Part shown: positions 54,696 through 64,000 of the stretch, one piece after another | Numbering within the stretch: position 1 is the stretch's first letter | Layout: every line of letters begins with the position of its first letter | NCBI GenBank assembly: GCA_030512335.1 | Contig: JAULSU010000004.1 | Coordinates: forward strand, 1,674,001 to 1,738,000 | DNA length: 64,000 nt | Direction of reading: 5' to 3' | Origin: Immersiella caudata | Taxonomy: Eukaryota; Ascomycota; Sordariomycetes; Sordariales; Lasiosphaeriaceae | Notes under the pieces: generated by a model | What the model was told of the DNA's origin: nothing | Databases searched by the model: none | The model's input: only the letters and a program-made list of their open reading frames with translations | Program-made: the position numbers and the translations under genes

Positions 54696-55309
54696 CTCTA
54701 TCGAGGTCGGCACCTCGCGTGCGTCTGCTTCAGATGTACGGTGGAAAAGATAGACAGGGCCGAGCAGGAGAGGTTTGGAGCAGCGGGGAGATTCTTTCTG
54801 GCGTTTCGACGTTTGTTGGCAGGAATGTTTGCCCTTGCACAGCACGGTCGTGGAAGAACGAAGTGGGTCCATCTCACCACGCACGTGACCTGCAATGTGC
54901 ATATCGAAGGGGTCACGGGCCACCAGTCGCTGCATGTCTGCATGTCCTCGCAACGCGCTAGAAGGTCGCAAGAACGGTTGCAGGGCACCTCTGACTTTCT
55001 GAGCTATCTACGTTCCGGGGCCGATGCAATCTCTGGACCTCAATGACGTCACGAGAGACGAAGTTGTCACATGCCAAGAACCCGTAGGATTCTAACGCTG
55101 CGGCAGCGGATGTTCGGCCGCGATCAGGTTGACAGGTGGCCTTGGCAAAGGCTTAGCAGTGGCGTGGATCGCCAACTCGACCATGGCGGTGCAGCAGCAA
55201 TGGCAAAGATCTCCCTGGCAACATATAACAAGCCCGTTGTCCTTCTCCGCGTATTTTCTTGCCTTTCAGCACGTGCAATCAAGCAATCGCATTTGTCTCA
55301 GCCACAGCC
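54696..55309. promoter_or_regulatory. Spacer between divergent PP2C gene and unknown gene
   Basis: A 614-bp head-to-head spacer. Frames here are extensions or shadows of the phosphatase leader; no separate gene is supported. Confidence 0.4.
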
Positions 55310-56186
55310 ATGTCCCAACCAACAACCTACATCCTCTCCGGCGAACGCATCACCACCTCCTCCCCGCTCCCCCTCTACGACATCAGCAAAACCCTGGATT
55401 CCCTCACCCACCGAACCACCTCTATCCAATTTTCCCGCGCCCCCAACCCCAAGCTTGACGATGGCACCTCCTCCATCACCTCCTCAAGACCAACATACAC
55501 CCCCCTCTACAACCTAATCCACCCCCCCAACGCCCAATACCGCACCGACATCCCCTCCCCCTTTTACCTAACCAACAACTCAACACCTCCCACAAACTCG
55601 TTAGGGAATATTAAATTCCCACCTTCTTTTGCCCCCTCTCTCAAGAAGAAATACCTCCTCCCCTTCCACAAACCCACCTTCACCGCTCTCTTAAACACCA
55701 GATCCACCTCAACAACTTCCCCTTTATTCCCACGCGAGTCTGAATCTGGCCCCAAAGGAAAAGGCGATCTAAAAGTGCTATTCGTAGCGAAACCAAGTCG
55801 CATCGGGAAGGCATGGGAATGGCTGGATGGTGAGAGGAGAGTTGTTGCGAAGGAGGAAGGGGGCGGCAAAGGTGAGAGGGAGTCGAGGTTGGTGGTTATC
55901 GCGAAGGATGCGATGAAGGAAGAGGAACTAGAAGCTCTGTTGGCGCTATGGGTGCTGAGATTGTGGTGGGACATTTCGGAGGAACGCGATTTCCAGAATG
56001 AAGGTATGTAGTCTCCCGTCCTTGTCGGAAGTTTGTGTTTTGTTTCCATGATGCTGATATGCTGACGCAATTTTAGCAATGATGGAGTTGACACCACCAG
56101 AGGCAATTGTTGATATGCGCATGTCGAAAATGAATAAACGGGTGGGTGCGCTGGGCGGTTTTGCTGCTGCTGGTGGGGCATGTTGA
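55310..56186 (+). CDS. Conserved-looking fungal protein, unknown function
   Basis: Two exons, 55310..56003 and 56077..56186, encode 267 residues; the GTATGT...TTTTAG intron extends the protein past a stop that would follow at once. The N-terminal half is Thr/Ser/Pro-rich (MSQPTTYILSGERITTSS). The C-terminal half alternates strands and a helix (GDLKVLFVAKPSRIGKAWEWLDGERRVVA, LEALLALWVLRLWWDISEE) and ends in a Gly/Ala hydrophobic tail (GALGGFAAAGGAC). The fold could be beta-rich, tubby-like, but I cannot establish that. The pyrimidine-rich third positions keep the frame strongly open. Confidence 0.65.
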
Positions 56187-56391
56187 GGGTATATAGGGGT
56201 GTCTAGAATTATGGTCACTAACGGCGCAGGGGCAGATGAACTCTCGGTATATTCAAGTAGTGCAGCGGTACAACGTAATAGTTATCACCGCACTTTAGGT
56301 TGAGGGTAGCAAGGGCTGTGCGCGACTTTCTAGGGGTCGTTTCCTACGTCGTTCATTTTTTTTTTGCTGCCGATGTGGGTTTGGTGGCGCT

Positions 56392-56424
<33 letters not shown>

Positions 56425-56738
56425 AGGGGGGGGCAAGAGAGGTGAGGAGAGGACAGATAAAATCCGGAGACGTAGACTCTAACACGATATGCGCATTTAA
56501 AACATGATGGCATGAAAATACATTATCTTCACTGATTTACTATGGCCCAAGTCTCTATCTACCTGAAAGAGAAATCTCCTGGTATGTACGCCTAGACTAC
56601 CCAGATGTTTGCCCATCTCGAGTGAGGTAAGACCCGCTGTCGCACTGCTCCGTGGCCATAAATACAGCTACCAGCCTGAAAGGTATCCATATGCTTTAAA
56701 AACAGATCATGTACGCCCGGCGTGGCTTCTCATGGCTC
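56187..56738. other. Intergenic with a 30-nt G tract
   Basis: About 550 bp between convergent genes. The main feature is the homopolymer run annotated separately. Confidence 0.4.
56394..56423. repeat. Homopolymer run of 30 G
   Basis: Thirty consecutive G, followed by a further G-rich stretch, with a T tract about 30 bp before it. It could form G-quadruplex structure; the exact length may be a sequencing artefact. Confidence 0.85.
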
Positions 56739-57863
56739 CTACTCTCCATAAAGCCCCCAGTCCGGCCCTGCCTCGTACCGAGTTTCCTCCTCCACATTGG
56801 TCTCGCCCGTCAGAGCGGCCAAGACCTCTTCGTCAATAACCGCCCGGTAGCGAAGATGATTATCCAGCTCAACGATAGGGGATTTGTCGAACGCCCTGCG
56901 GATCTTGGCCGTGCCTTTGCGAAGGAGAGTGTCACCGTGGCCAGCGCTACATCTTTTAGATTCAAGGCCGTTCCAAGAAGGAGCATCATCCCGTCGCGTG
57001 TCAGCCTTGAAGCGATGGTCAGCCCACTCTGTATGGTCGCCAGGATTGATACCGCCGAGATTCTTCCAGACTGTGAGTGCTATGACCTTTCCGAGGCCAT
57101 CAATGACCTGAACACTAGCGCAATGTTCCGTAGAACAAGAATCGCATGGAGTGATACGGTTGGGCCATTCCTGTCCCATTAGTACCCAGTCACGTTCGCA
57201 GTCCTTGTTTGCGCATTTCTTGCTCTCTGGGTGATCGGGTTCGCGTCTGCCCTCAACGAACTTGAATGTGAGCTTGGTGGCAATCTTGCAGTCGGGAAGA
57301 ATCCGCGTATACATTCGACCGGCCCGCGAAGGAGCGGCGTCGTCGCCTCTGGCGTAAAACTCGGCGAGTGGTCGGCAGAGGGAAGGTGTTGCCTGCCACG
57401 GCGGCTCCAAACAGAATATGTCTTCCAAGCAATCGATAGACGGCCAGGAGACAGAGGGGAGTGAAGATCCATGCAGCGCTGACATGCTGCGGCCCACGGG
57501 GTGTCGCGTTTCTGAAGACGCAAGACTTCTACGCCTGCGAATTGCTGATGTTTCGACTAAAGTGCGGGCCGATAATCTCCCACATCTCCTTGTTGATAAG
57601 CGAGAGCGCCACCAGGGACACCGGAGGAATATTTTTCAAGATGTCGTTCATCACCTCGCTTGGGAGCAGCATGAGCAGGCAGCCATTGATTGGCGCCGAC
57701 TCGGAGAGGGTCAGGCATGTCTGGCGGGGAATAACGCTGTCAATGTCATACCAGGGATTGATGCCGTTGACATCATTCGGATTCCAGGAAGCTGCGAATC
57801 GATGTCAGGTCTGGCTTCGTTTCAGGTTAAAATGCGTGGGAAGAGGTACTCACCGGTGGCCAT
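56739..57863 (-). pseudogene. F-box protein gene with frameshifts
   Basis: A 10-nt first coding exon (57854..57863, MAT+) is joined by a GTGAGT...CAG intron to SWNPNDVNGINPWYDI and an F-box-like segment (LLMLLPSEVMNDILKNIPPVSLVALSLINKEMWEII). The frame then meets TAG at 57529-57531 after HFSRNISNSQ. Family-like sequence continues one frame over (VEVLRLQKRDTPWAAACQRC) and shifts again to DIFCLEPPWQATPSLCRPLAEF and a Cys cluster (KKCANKDCERDWVL, TPCDSCSTEH), ending at 56739. Fungal F-box proteins of this type have the order F-box, CxxC zinc-like region, basic tail. The two shifts have no splice explanation, so it is a recent pseudogene or carries sequence errors. Confidence 0.65.
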
Positions 57864-58685
57864 GGGCACCAAAGGGGAGCCGGAGTCAAGCAAAGCCCTT
57901 CACTTACAACAGCGAGAGACAGGCGTGGTGGCAACGGCGGGGAGGAGACTCTCACGCCCAGTGAAGTCGAAAGCCGACGACGCGCCAAACTTTTCCCCCA
58001 AGTAGCAGGTGAGGCACGTTATGTTGGGGGAACGGCGCCAGGCTCGAGGGGAAGGAGCAAGGGAGAAGAGATGGAGTGGGGGTTCGGATGATATAAGTAG
58101 TAAGGCGAGAAATATCTGCAGTCAAACTAAGCAGAGCCCTGGATTTCACTTCGACGGCCAACATCGCGAGGGCCGCATTCAACGAGGGGCTCATTCAATG
58201 GGGAAGCAACCACATCGAGAGCCAGCATTGACACTGTCGAGACTGACCCCATCAAAGTGGACCCAATTCCTGGCACTCCTGCAGAAGCACGACTAGCAGA
58301 AAGCAGGATTAACTTTCAAATACCCTTGTCTTATCCATTGGTTTTGCTCGTCTTTTGATGGGAGAGGATGCGTGCAATTCCATTACATTACCGTCTCCCT
58401 TGAAACATGCACAGGACAAAGCACATTTCACAACATCTCTAGAAGCTCAGTGAACCTGGAAAGCACAGCGGCAGGCCAAAGGGGGGCGCACGGGCCAAAT
58501 TCAGGGGCTGGTTCTTGGCTGTCAACAAGTTTTTGCGCCAAGGCAACCGGATGGATTCAACACGAAATGTTCATGGGCGGAACACGAATAAAGCATTCGC
58601 GGGGAGCCTACTGGTGGGATGGTGGAATTAGTATCGATCAGATCCAACACCACATCCCAAAGGAACACAATCTTCAATCCATCCG
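57864..58685. other. Intergenic between F-box pseudogene and AlkB-like gene
   Basis: About 820 bp, no gene recognised. Confidence 0.4.
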
Positions 58686-59495
58686 CTATGCCTCGCCCTT
58701 CCTCTCCATCTCCTCCCGTATCCTCGCATCACAAACCCCAGGGTACTCACACGCACATCCAACCTCCTGCCCCCTCCTCACACTCCTCATCGTAATCGAA
58801 TACCTCCCCCCTCTCACCACCTGCTCCCCATCCACCACATCCGTCTTCCTCCCCTTAATTCCATGCGTGTACCCATACCTCGACGGCCCCGTCATAACCA
58901 ATAACGACCTGGCCGGCAACATCAACTCCCATTCCTCCCTCTCCTCCTCCCTCTCCTCCTCCATCCTAACCATCTCCGCACTCGCACTCGTACTCCCCCC
59001 CAGCGACCTCTTAGGCAACCTCATCTTCCTCGCCTCATTCCTCCCCGCCAACCTAAAAACCATCGACACCCCACTCCCAAACGACAAACTATACAACGCC
59101 TCCCCAAACATCGAATGCGTATCCACGTGCGGCGGAATTCCTGCGCCAGGCGGATAATACTGCAGCGTGAACTGATCCGGGGGAACGTCGATCCCCTCTC
59201 GAAGCGGCAGACGCGGCAGGATTGCGGCGATGTGCGCCGGGACGGGGGTGTAAACCGAGGAGGAGGCGCCAAAGGTGGTGTAGTCAAAGTGGTGGCCGAA
59301 GTGTTGACTTAGACGCCTTTTGGCGGAGGCTTGTGGTGGGATTCCGGTGGAGGAGTGGAAGGCGGAGATGAGGGTAGTTTCTTCGGCGGGGGTGATGAAG
59401 TCGGTGATGAGGGTGAGGCCTAGGGAGGGCCGGGTTTGGATGTTGGGAGTTGACGGGTCGATGGTAGGGGTAGTTGGGCGGTGGGGGGCTGTCAT
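58686..59495 (-). CDS. AlkB-like 2-oxoglutarate/Fe(II) dioxygenase (ALKBH8-type fold)
   Basis: Single exon of 269 residues from the ATG at 59495. The jelly-roll metal motif H-x-D lies in HVDTHSMFG, with the distal His in YGYTHGI and the 2-oxoglutarate-binding Arg in RYSITMR, in the correct order and spacing. LTLITDFITPAEE at the start and FTLQYYPPGAGIPPHVD match AlkB homologues, particularly the ALKBH8 dioxygenase domain. Family members demethylate or hydroxylate nucleic acids or proteins; the substrate here is not evident. An acidic-basic insert (EEEREEEREEWEL) interrupts the core. The frame continues upstream of 59495, but only this ATG fits the conserved start. Confidence 0.9.
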   Translation of the reverse strand: MTAPHRPTTPTIDPSTPNIQTRPSLGLTLITDFITPAEETTLISAFHSSTGIPPQASAKRRLSQHFGHHFDYTTFGASSSVYTPVPAHIAAILPRLPLREGIDVPPDQFTLQYYPPGAGIPPHVDTHSMFGEALYSLSFGSGVSMVFRLAGRNEARKMRLPKRSLGGSTSASAEMVRMEEEREEEREEWELMLPARSLLVMTGPSRYGYTHGIKGRKTDVVDGEQVVRGGRYSITMRSVRRGQEVGCACEYPGVCDARIREEMERKGEA

Positions 59496-59950
59496 TGTGA
59501 ATAGTGGTCGTTGGGTTTGTCTTGGGGGGGGGGGGGGGTGTGTTTGTTTGTTGGTGGTGAACGCATCGCCAAATTCGGCGCGATGCATCAAAACTTTCGG
59601 GGTGGGGCCTTTATGCAACGGGGCTTATGTCAGCGGTGGGTTATCTGGAGGGTTAGGGCTAACGCAGTCCACGGCCTGTTTTCTTCGACGAACGGACGCG
59701 ATGGGTTGCTTTGACGCATGTTTCAATGTTTTTTTATCGCTTCAAGTACACTCTAGGCGGCATGCATCCCGCTACCGAGTCCATCTACGATGCCTCACCG
59801 CCGGCTTAGATGGACCCCGAAAGCCCTGTCTGAGAATCTATCGAGGCCCCATCGCCGAGCTTACCGGCCCCGGTAGAAGGCTTACCACCCCTCGGGAGCG
59901 ACGAGACAGACGATATCACCGACCCGAACAGCACTGAGTCGGACCCACAG

Positions 59951-59967
59951 CCCCCCCCCCCCCCCCC
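59951..59967. repeat. Homopolymer run of 17 C
   Basis: Seventeen consecutive C in the spacer. Confidence 0.85.
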
Positions 59968-60478
59968 AGCAGGGGATTACAGCTGCTAACGTTTTACCAG
60001 AGGACCTTAATGCCTTGCCCATCACTCTCGGCAGTCTCTTGAACCCGAACGCGCTGGAAGGGCACATCTTCCTTCCTGGTGACCTCGGCGGTGTCTTTAA
60101 CAAGAGTATGATCCGGCCTGCGATTGTAGGTGACTGGAATGACAGCACGGGACGTGACGTTTGGTTCTTTGACGGTAGTCATGAGCGAACTAAAGATACT
60201 GGCAAGTGAGGCTAAAAATCTTCGAATGGGAAAAAGCGGTACATTACTTCCAAAGCAGGGACTTTTTTACCAGCTCTCTGATAACTGCGCTAAATTATCC
60301 CAAGATACACCCGATCGCAAGGAAGAGTTCCTCCTGCTTCTACAACGGCGAGAAGAGGCTGAATGTCGTTCTGTTGATGACGAACCCAGGAGTATGAGTG
60401 AAGCAGGAATTTGTGAATGATAACAGGTATTTGTACTGTAAGACGGGTACGATGGTGTTAAGTCTGTTTTCCCCTTCG

Positions 60479-60555
60479 TCGGTTCTCCACCTGGTCGGTT
60501 CTCCACTAGTCGGTTCTCCACCTGGTCGGTTCTCCACCTGGCCGGTTCTCCAGGT
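60479..60555. repeat. Minisatellite, unit TCGGTTCTCCACCTGG
   Basis: Four near-perfect copies (60479, 60495 with one base missing, 60510, 60526) and a degenerate fifth (60542). A further TTGGTTCTCC copy lies about 15 bp downstream. Unit length is 15-16 bp. Confidence 0.85.
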
Positions 60556-62841
60556 CGGCTCCCAGCTTCTTGGTTCTCCAAACACCCAGCCATTAACCAT
60601 ACCTTTTGGATTACCTACACCGTCCGATAGATTCACCGGACTTACCTCTAATCACAATCTTCAGGCCTGCCAATTCCGGGACAAGCTTCAGTTGCACGTC
60701 ACGAACAGGAAAATACGACCAATGCGTTTGTCTGCGGAACGACTTCCTTACGGTCCAGAAGCCGACTCACATTCTGGCGATCGCCTACAAAAACATCATG
60801 CTTGAGTATTGCACAATGTATCAAGATTGGAAAAAGCGACAGAAGCAGCAGCCAGACTAGAGGCACATCGGTGTCACGGCTTCCTTCGAGCGGTAGGCTT
60901 GGGCGGGGGTCGAACATGTCATGGAGACCTAATCACGACAACTGGTTATCACGGAGTTCCGGTACTATAAAAACGACGAGAGTCGTGAGAAAGACGAAAG
61001 GTTATATCTCATCGAGGACCCCGTGGAGGTGCAGAATCACGATGAGGTCCCTACGACCAGCAAACCTGTCTTTTGCAGTGTGACCTGGGACGCCTGAAGA
61101 ATTTGGTGAAAGGGGTATATGAAGCGGAAGGGGGGTGGCCAAGCTAGACTTCATGTGGCAATAAACTTTTGTTATACCGGGTATAGGTACTCAATGAACG
61201 CGTAAGAAAAGAGGAACTCAGGCCTTTCAGCCGGACAACAGGGCCTCCTGTGAATGCAATTAAGCCCACTGGGAATGCAACAAGGCGTTAACGGGATCTT
61301 TTCACACCCTCGATCAAGGGCAGTCAAGGCAGCCTGGGAATTTCAGGAGACCTTGAAAGGATGTCTTTGTGTCCTCCCTTCAGGAAAGCGAGGCGTATCG
61401 AGCATGCTGAAATGCATCTAAAGAGACCGTCCAATTCCTCTCAACCCAAACAATAAAGACTACGGGGAACGGGAGGAGACGTGGATAGAATGAAAAGAGG
61501 TATTTGAAGGGTCTATTTGTGCCCTTTATCCTGGAAAGCAAGGACGCTTGGGAAACCAAGGAGGCATGCTGCATTAGCTGCTTTCGATCATGCAGCCAAG
61601 TGTCAGGGCATCATCCCAGCGTGGAGGAGCGTTGCAACAGCGTGAAAGAGGTTTAAAGCATAGGCATTGGGTGGTTACAGCAGCGAAACCTGGATCTTGT
61701 GTGAAGATATATACAGGAGCGCCGAAGGCGCTGAAATAGCCCGGGATGCCATAAAAAAACATAACCCTGCGATGCCCCTGTCAGGATGTAGAGCTGATTT
61801 CCCTGGCCTTCTTCCTATAAAACAACATCCGCGGGGCCCGCTGACCGTTGCATTTCGTGGCTGCAGCACTCGCTCGTCGGCAATGTCGTGTCGATCTGCA
61901 GGTGATAGGCACCGATTGCTGCGCTGCAGAGTGCCGCGATCGGGACATGGTAGCGAATCCTTCGGCACCGGGGGCCCGCCATGTTGACAGCCAAAAAACC
62001 TGTGGGCCCTATGAACGCTGAGCGGCGGTGCGGCGAGGGCGCGTGGTGATAGCTGGCAACTCCTGTGACGGGGAAGTACAGAACTGGTGTTGCCCTTGGC
62101 ATAATTGGTATTACAAGGCGTACCGGCGCGATCTTACGCGGACGCAATGATGCATATTCGAGTCCAGCCAAAAGACTCCAGTTTTGCTTGTGCTCGGGGG
62201 ACTTGCTTTCTCTCATCCCTCAAATCTCAAGGCGAGCGGACATGGCGGGGTGCCGCGGAGTTGCGCCGCATGGATGCGGATGTTGGCGGTGGGATATTCG
62301 GTTCCACTCGATTGATAGGGTTTGACGTCGAGCAGGGGTTTGCGGACGCGGCATTCAGGGGTCAGAGTCGTCGCGTCGGCGACGGAGCGTTGTCAGCGCG
62401 CCAGCGGGGTTGTCGCCGGTCGGATGCGCGGTCCTGATCGGGGGCGAGGACCGCCGGGGCTCAGATGGAATTCGAGATTGAGACAAGGGCGATTTGCGTG
62501 AGGCGGTTGACTCTGGCAATGTGGAAGAATTTTGGGCGGATCTCATCCTTGTGCTTCGACGGCAGCAATTTGTGGCCTGAGAGCGAATGAGGCTGTGGCA
62601 GTTTGAGAAAGTTGGGCAGCTTCAAGCACGTGCCCGAAATGATCAAACGGGAACTAGGACTACTGGCCGGCTCTTGTGGGTAAATCCCGACGTTGCGGTG
62701 ACTGTTTGTGGCAGTGCCAGATGCGGCACAGCTATTTGCCTACCAGGGGTCGCTGAGTGCTGGGTTTATAGGCAGGGTGGTCCGCCCTTGAAAAGCAGCA
62801 GTCTTTGGTTCGTGCCTTCCTGGTTGGGTTTTGTCAACTCC

Positions 62842-64000
62842 ATGACGGCCGAAGGGCCGGACACGCCAACGTCGATCGCTATGGGGTTGAAAAAAGCGGA
62901 CAAGGTTGAGGTGACAGTTGTACCTGCCGTTGAGCTGGACCCACCTTTCTCACACGCGCTGCCCGCTTCGCCCGACATTGCCAAACGACGCCGCTCGTTT
63001 TCATTTTTGCGAGCCAAGTCATGGAGAACATGGCAGGGCACAGCGCGGGAAGACGTCAAGTCGATGAGATGGCTCATGGGGTTGATGTGGACGGGCATTG
63101 TTCTGTGGACGCTCGCATTAGTGGCCGCGATTGTGTCGCTTTCTACCCTGGCCGCAGCAAGTTCGACGCTCAAGACGCCTCGTTTTATTGCATACTTCTT
63201 GGACATCTTTAATTTGCGGTCCATCCTCTGGGCTCTCAGCGATTTGAGTTCTCGAGGGGGTTCGGCGTGCCAACCCAACGGCAGCTTCAGCATCTACCCC
63301 GACTCATATGAGTGGTGGACAATGGGCGATTTCTTTGAGATCACGATCGGTTTCAGATCTCTCAGCTTTACCGAGGCGAAACTAATTGATGTTGCCGCGA
63401 GCATTGTGCGTTCAGATAAACCAGAATTCCTGGACTACTCACTGACCAGTCTCTAGATCCTTGGCAGGCTCGGCCAGGGCATCGTTGGCTATGTGTCCTG
63501 GAGGGTGTTTGCAGACTACCTCACGATATCTATGGCAGCACGGCCGGCTACATACACGACATTCTGGGTGGTATTTCTGCATCGAGAGCCTTCCCTCGCC
63601 GCATGGGTACGGCTTCTACGAGAGTTCTGGCGAGGCGGTGTGCTGAACTCGAGAACCGCCATGACCTTCATGTCACTCACGATGCTTTTTGTCCTTTCGA
63701 TCCCCACCTTGATGAATTCGATGACCGGATACACCCCAATGAGCGCGGCATTCATCAGGACCGATGACTATAAGCTCTCTCAAGCTTTACAACTTGCGAA
63801 CTCTACGACCCCCATCAGATCCGGACCTCAGACTTTGCCTGGTGCATCTCAATCTGTTTTCTGGGGCTTCCAGGAGGTCATTTATATCATCCATGATGGA
63901 GCCAGGGTTGGACTGACAGACGAACACCCAGTTCCGTCCCCTAATGGTCAATGGACAGGTGGTATTGGTATGTTCCTTGACTTTGCTCACCCTAAATGCG
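62842..64000 (+). CDS. Multi-pass membrane protein, unknown, cut by the window edge
   Basis: Exon 1 62842..63405 and exon 2 from 63457 are joined by a GTGCGT...TAG intron, giving DVAASI|ILGRLGQGIVGYV. Membrane helices appear at GLMWTGIVLWTLALVAAIVSL, around IVGYVSWRVFADYLT and TYTTFWVVFL, and at AMTFMSLTMLFVLSIPTLMNS. The pattern (helix, short lumenal loop with Trp, helix-rich block, then GYTPMSAAF) resembles a family of uncharacterised fungal plasma-membrane proteins often found near incompatibility-type genes. A possible donor GTATGT at 63968 would end exon 2 at 63967. The rest lies beyond the window. Frame and splice are good; function is not known. Confidence 0.75.

Larger units (their letters stand above)
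59496..62841. other. Gene-poor stretch of 3.3 kb
   Basis: No frame of family-like character on either strand. It contains G and C homopolymer runs (59524-59538 and 59951-59967) and a 16-bp minisatellite (60479-60555). Fragments near 59780-60840 may be remnants of a mobile element, but I could not identify conserved transposon motifs or terminal repeats. Confidence 0.4.

Noticed and set aside
58372..59157. 261-codon open frame on the plus strand
   Set aside because: It lies antisense to the AlkB-like gene and has Ser/Leu-rich shadow composition with no family motif.
62094..62170. tRNA-like sequence with TGGCATAATTGG and TTCGAGTCC boxes
   Set aside because: A 5-bp TTGGC/GCCAA pairing exists, but the T arm and acceptor stem do not pair properly, so it is not a tRNA gene.
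1..64000. CRISPR array, operons or other prokaryotic features
   Set aside because: Spliceosomal introns and eukaryotic gene families throughout show nuclear fungal DNA; no regularly spaced repeats were seen.

Overview
The window looks like nuclear DNA of a filamentous ascomycete (Pezizomycotina, most likely Sordariomycetes). Genes sit on both strands, are broken by short GT-AG introns of mostly 50-150 bp with CTAAC/CTGAC-like branch sites, and are separated by 0.3-3 kb spacers. Filamentous-fungus gene classes are present: HET, NACHT-ankyrin, DUF3176 and small secreted cysteine-rich proteins. Exon joins below were checked by reading frame and by recognisable family sequence; none is supported by transcripts.

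1-31 kb is a mostly conserved housekeeping half. In order: ELP3 (tRNA wobble modification) divergent from LSC1 (succinyl-CoA ligase alpha); an E2 with a UBA domain (UBC1-like) divergent from the 26S proteasome ATPase RPT2; a SYLF-domain protein; an intron-containing tRNA-Met(CAU); ribosomal protein uL13 (RPL16/L13A); a membrane-anchored BAG co-chaperone; a dithiol glutaredoxin; AIM18; the SCF F-box/LRR protein GRR1; and a divergent pair of a cyclase-family hydrolase and a Baeyer-Villiger-type monooxygenase. Protein turnover recurs (E2, RPT2, BAG, GRR1).

31-49 kb is an accessory, recognition-type region. It holds two small secreted proteins, an intact-looking 1488-residue fungal NLR-like protein (alpha/beta-hydrolase, NACHT, about 13 ankyrin repeats), an acidic protein, a decayed HET-domain gene, a decayed DUF3176 membrane gene carrying a perfect 44-bp palindrome, and a composite locus in which a Ras-type GTPase, seven ankyrin repeats and a SesB-like hydrolase lie in one transcriptional order. 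In that locus homology runs across the Ras/ankyrin junction, but the Ras part carries a frameshift and lacks a normal splice acceptor.

49-64 kb returns to mixed content: an M3 metallopeptidase, a mitochondrial-type PP2C phosphatase, a conserved unknown, a frameshifted F-box gene, an AlkB-like dioxygenase, a 3.3-kb gene-poor stretch with a 16-bp minisatellite and homopolymer tracts, and a multi-pass membrane protein that runs off the right edge.
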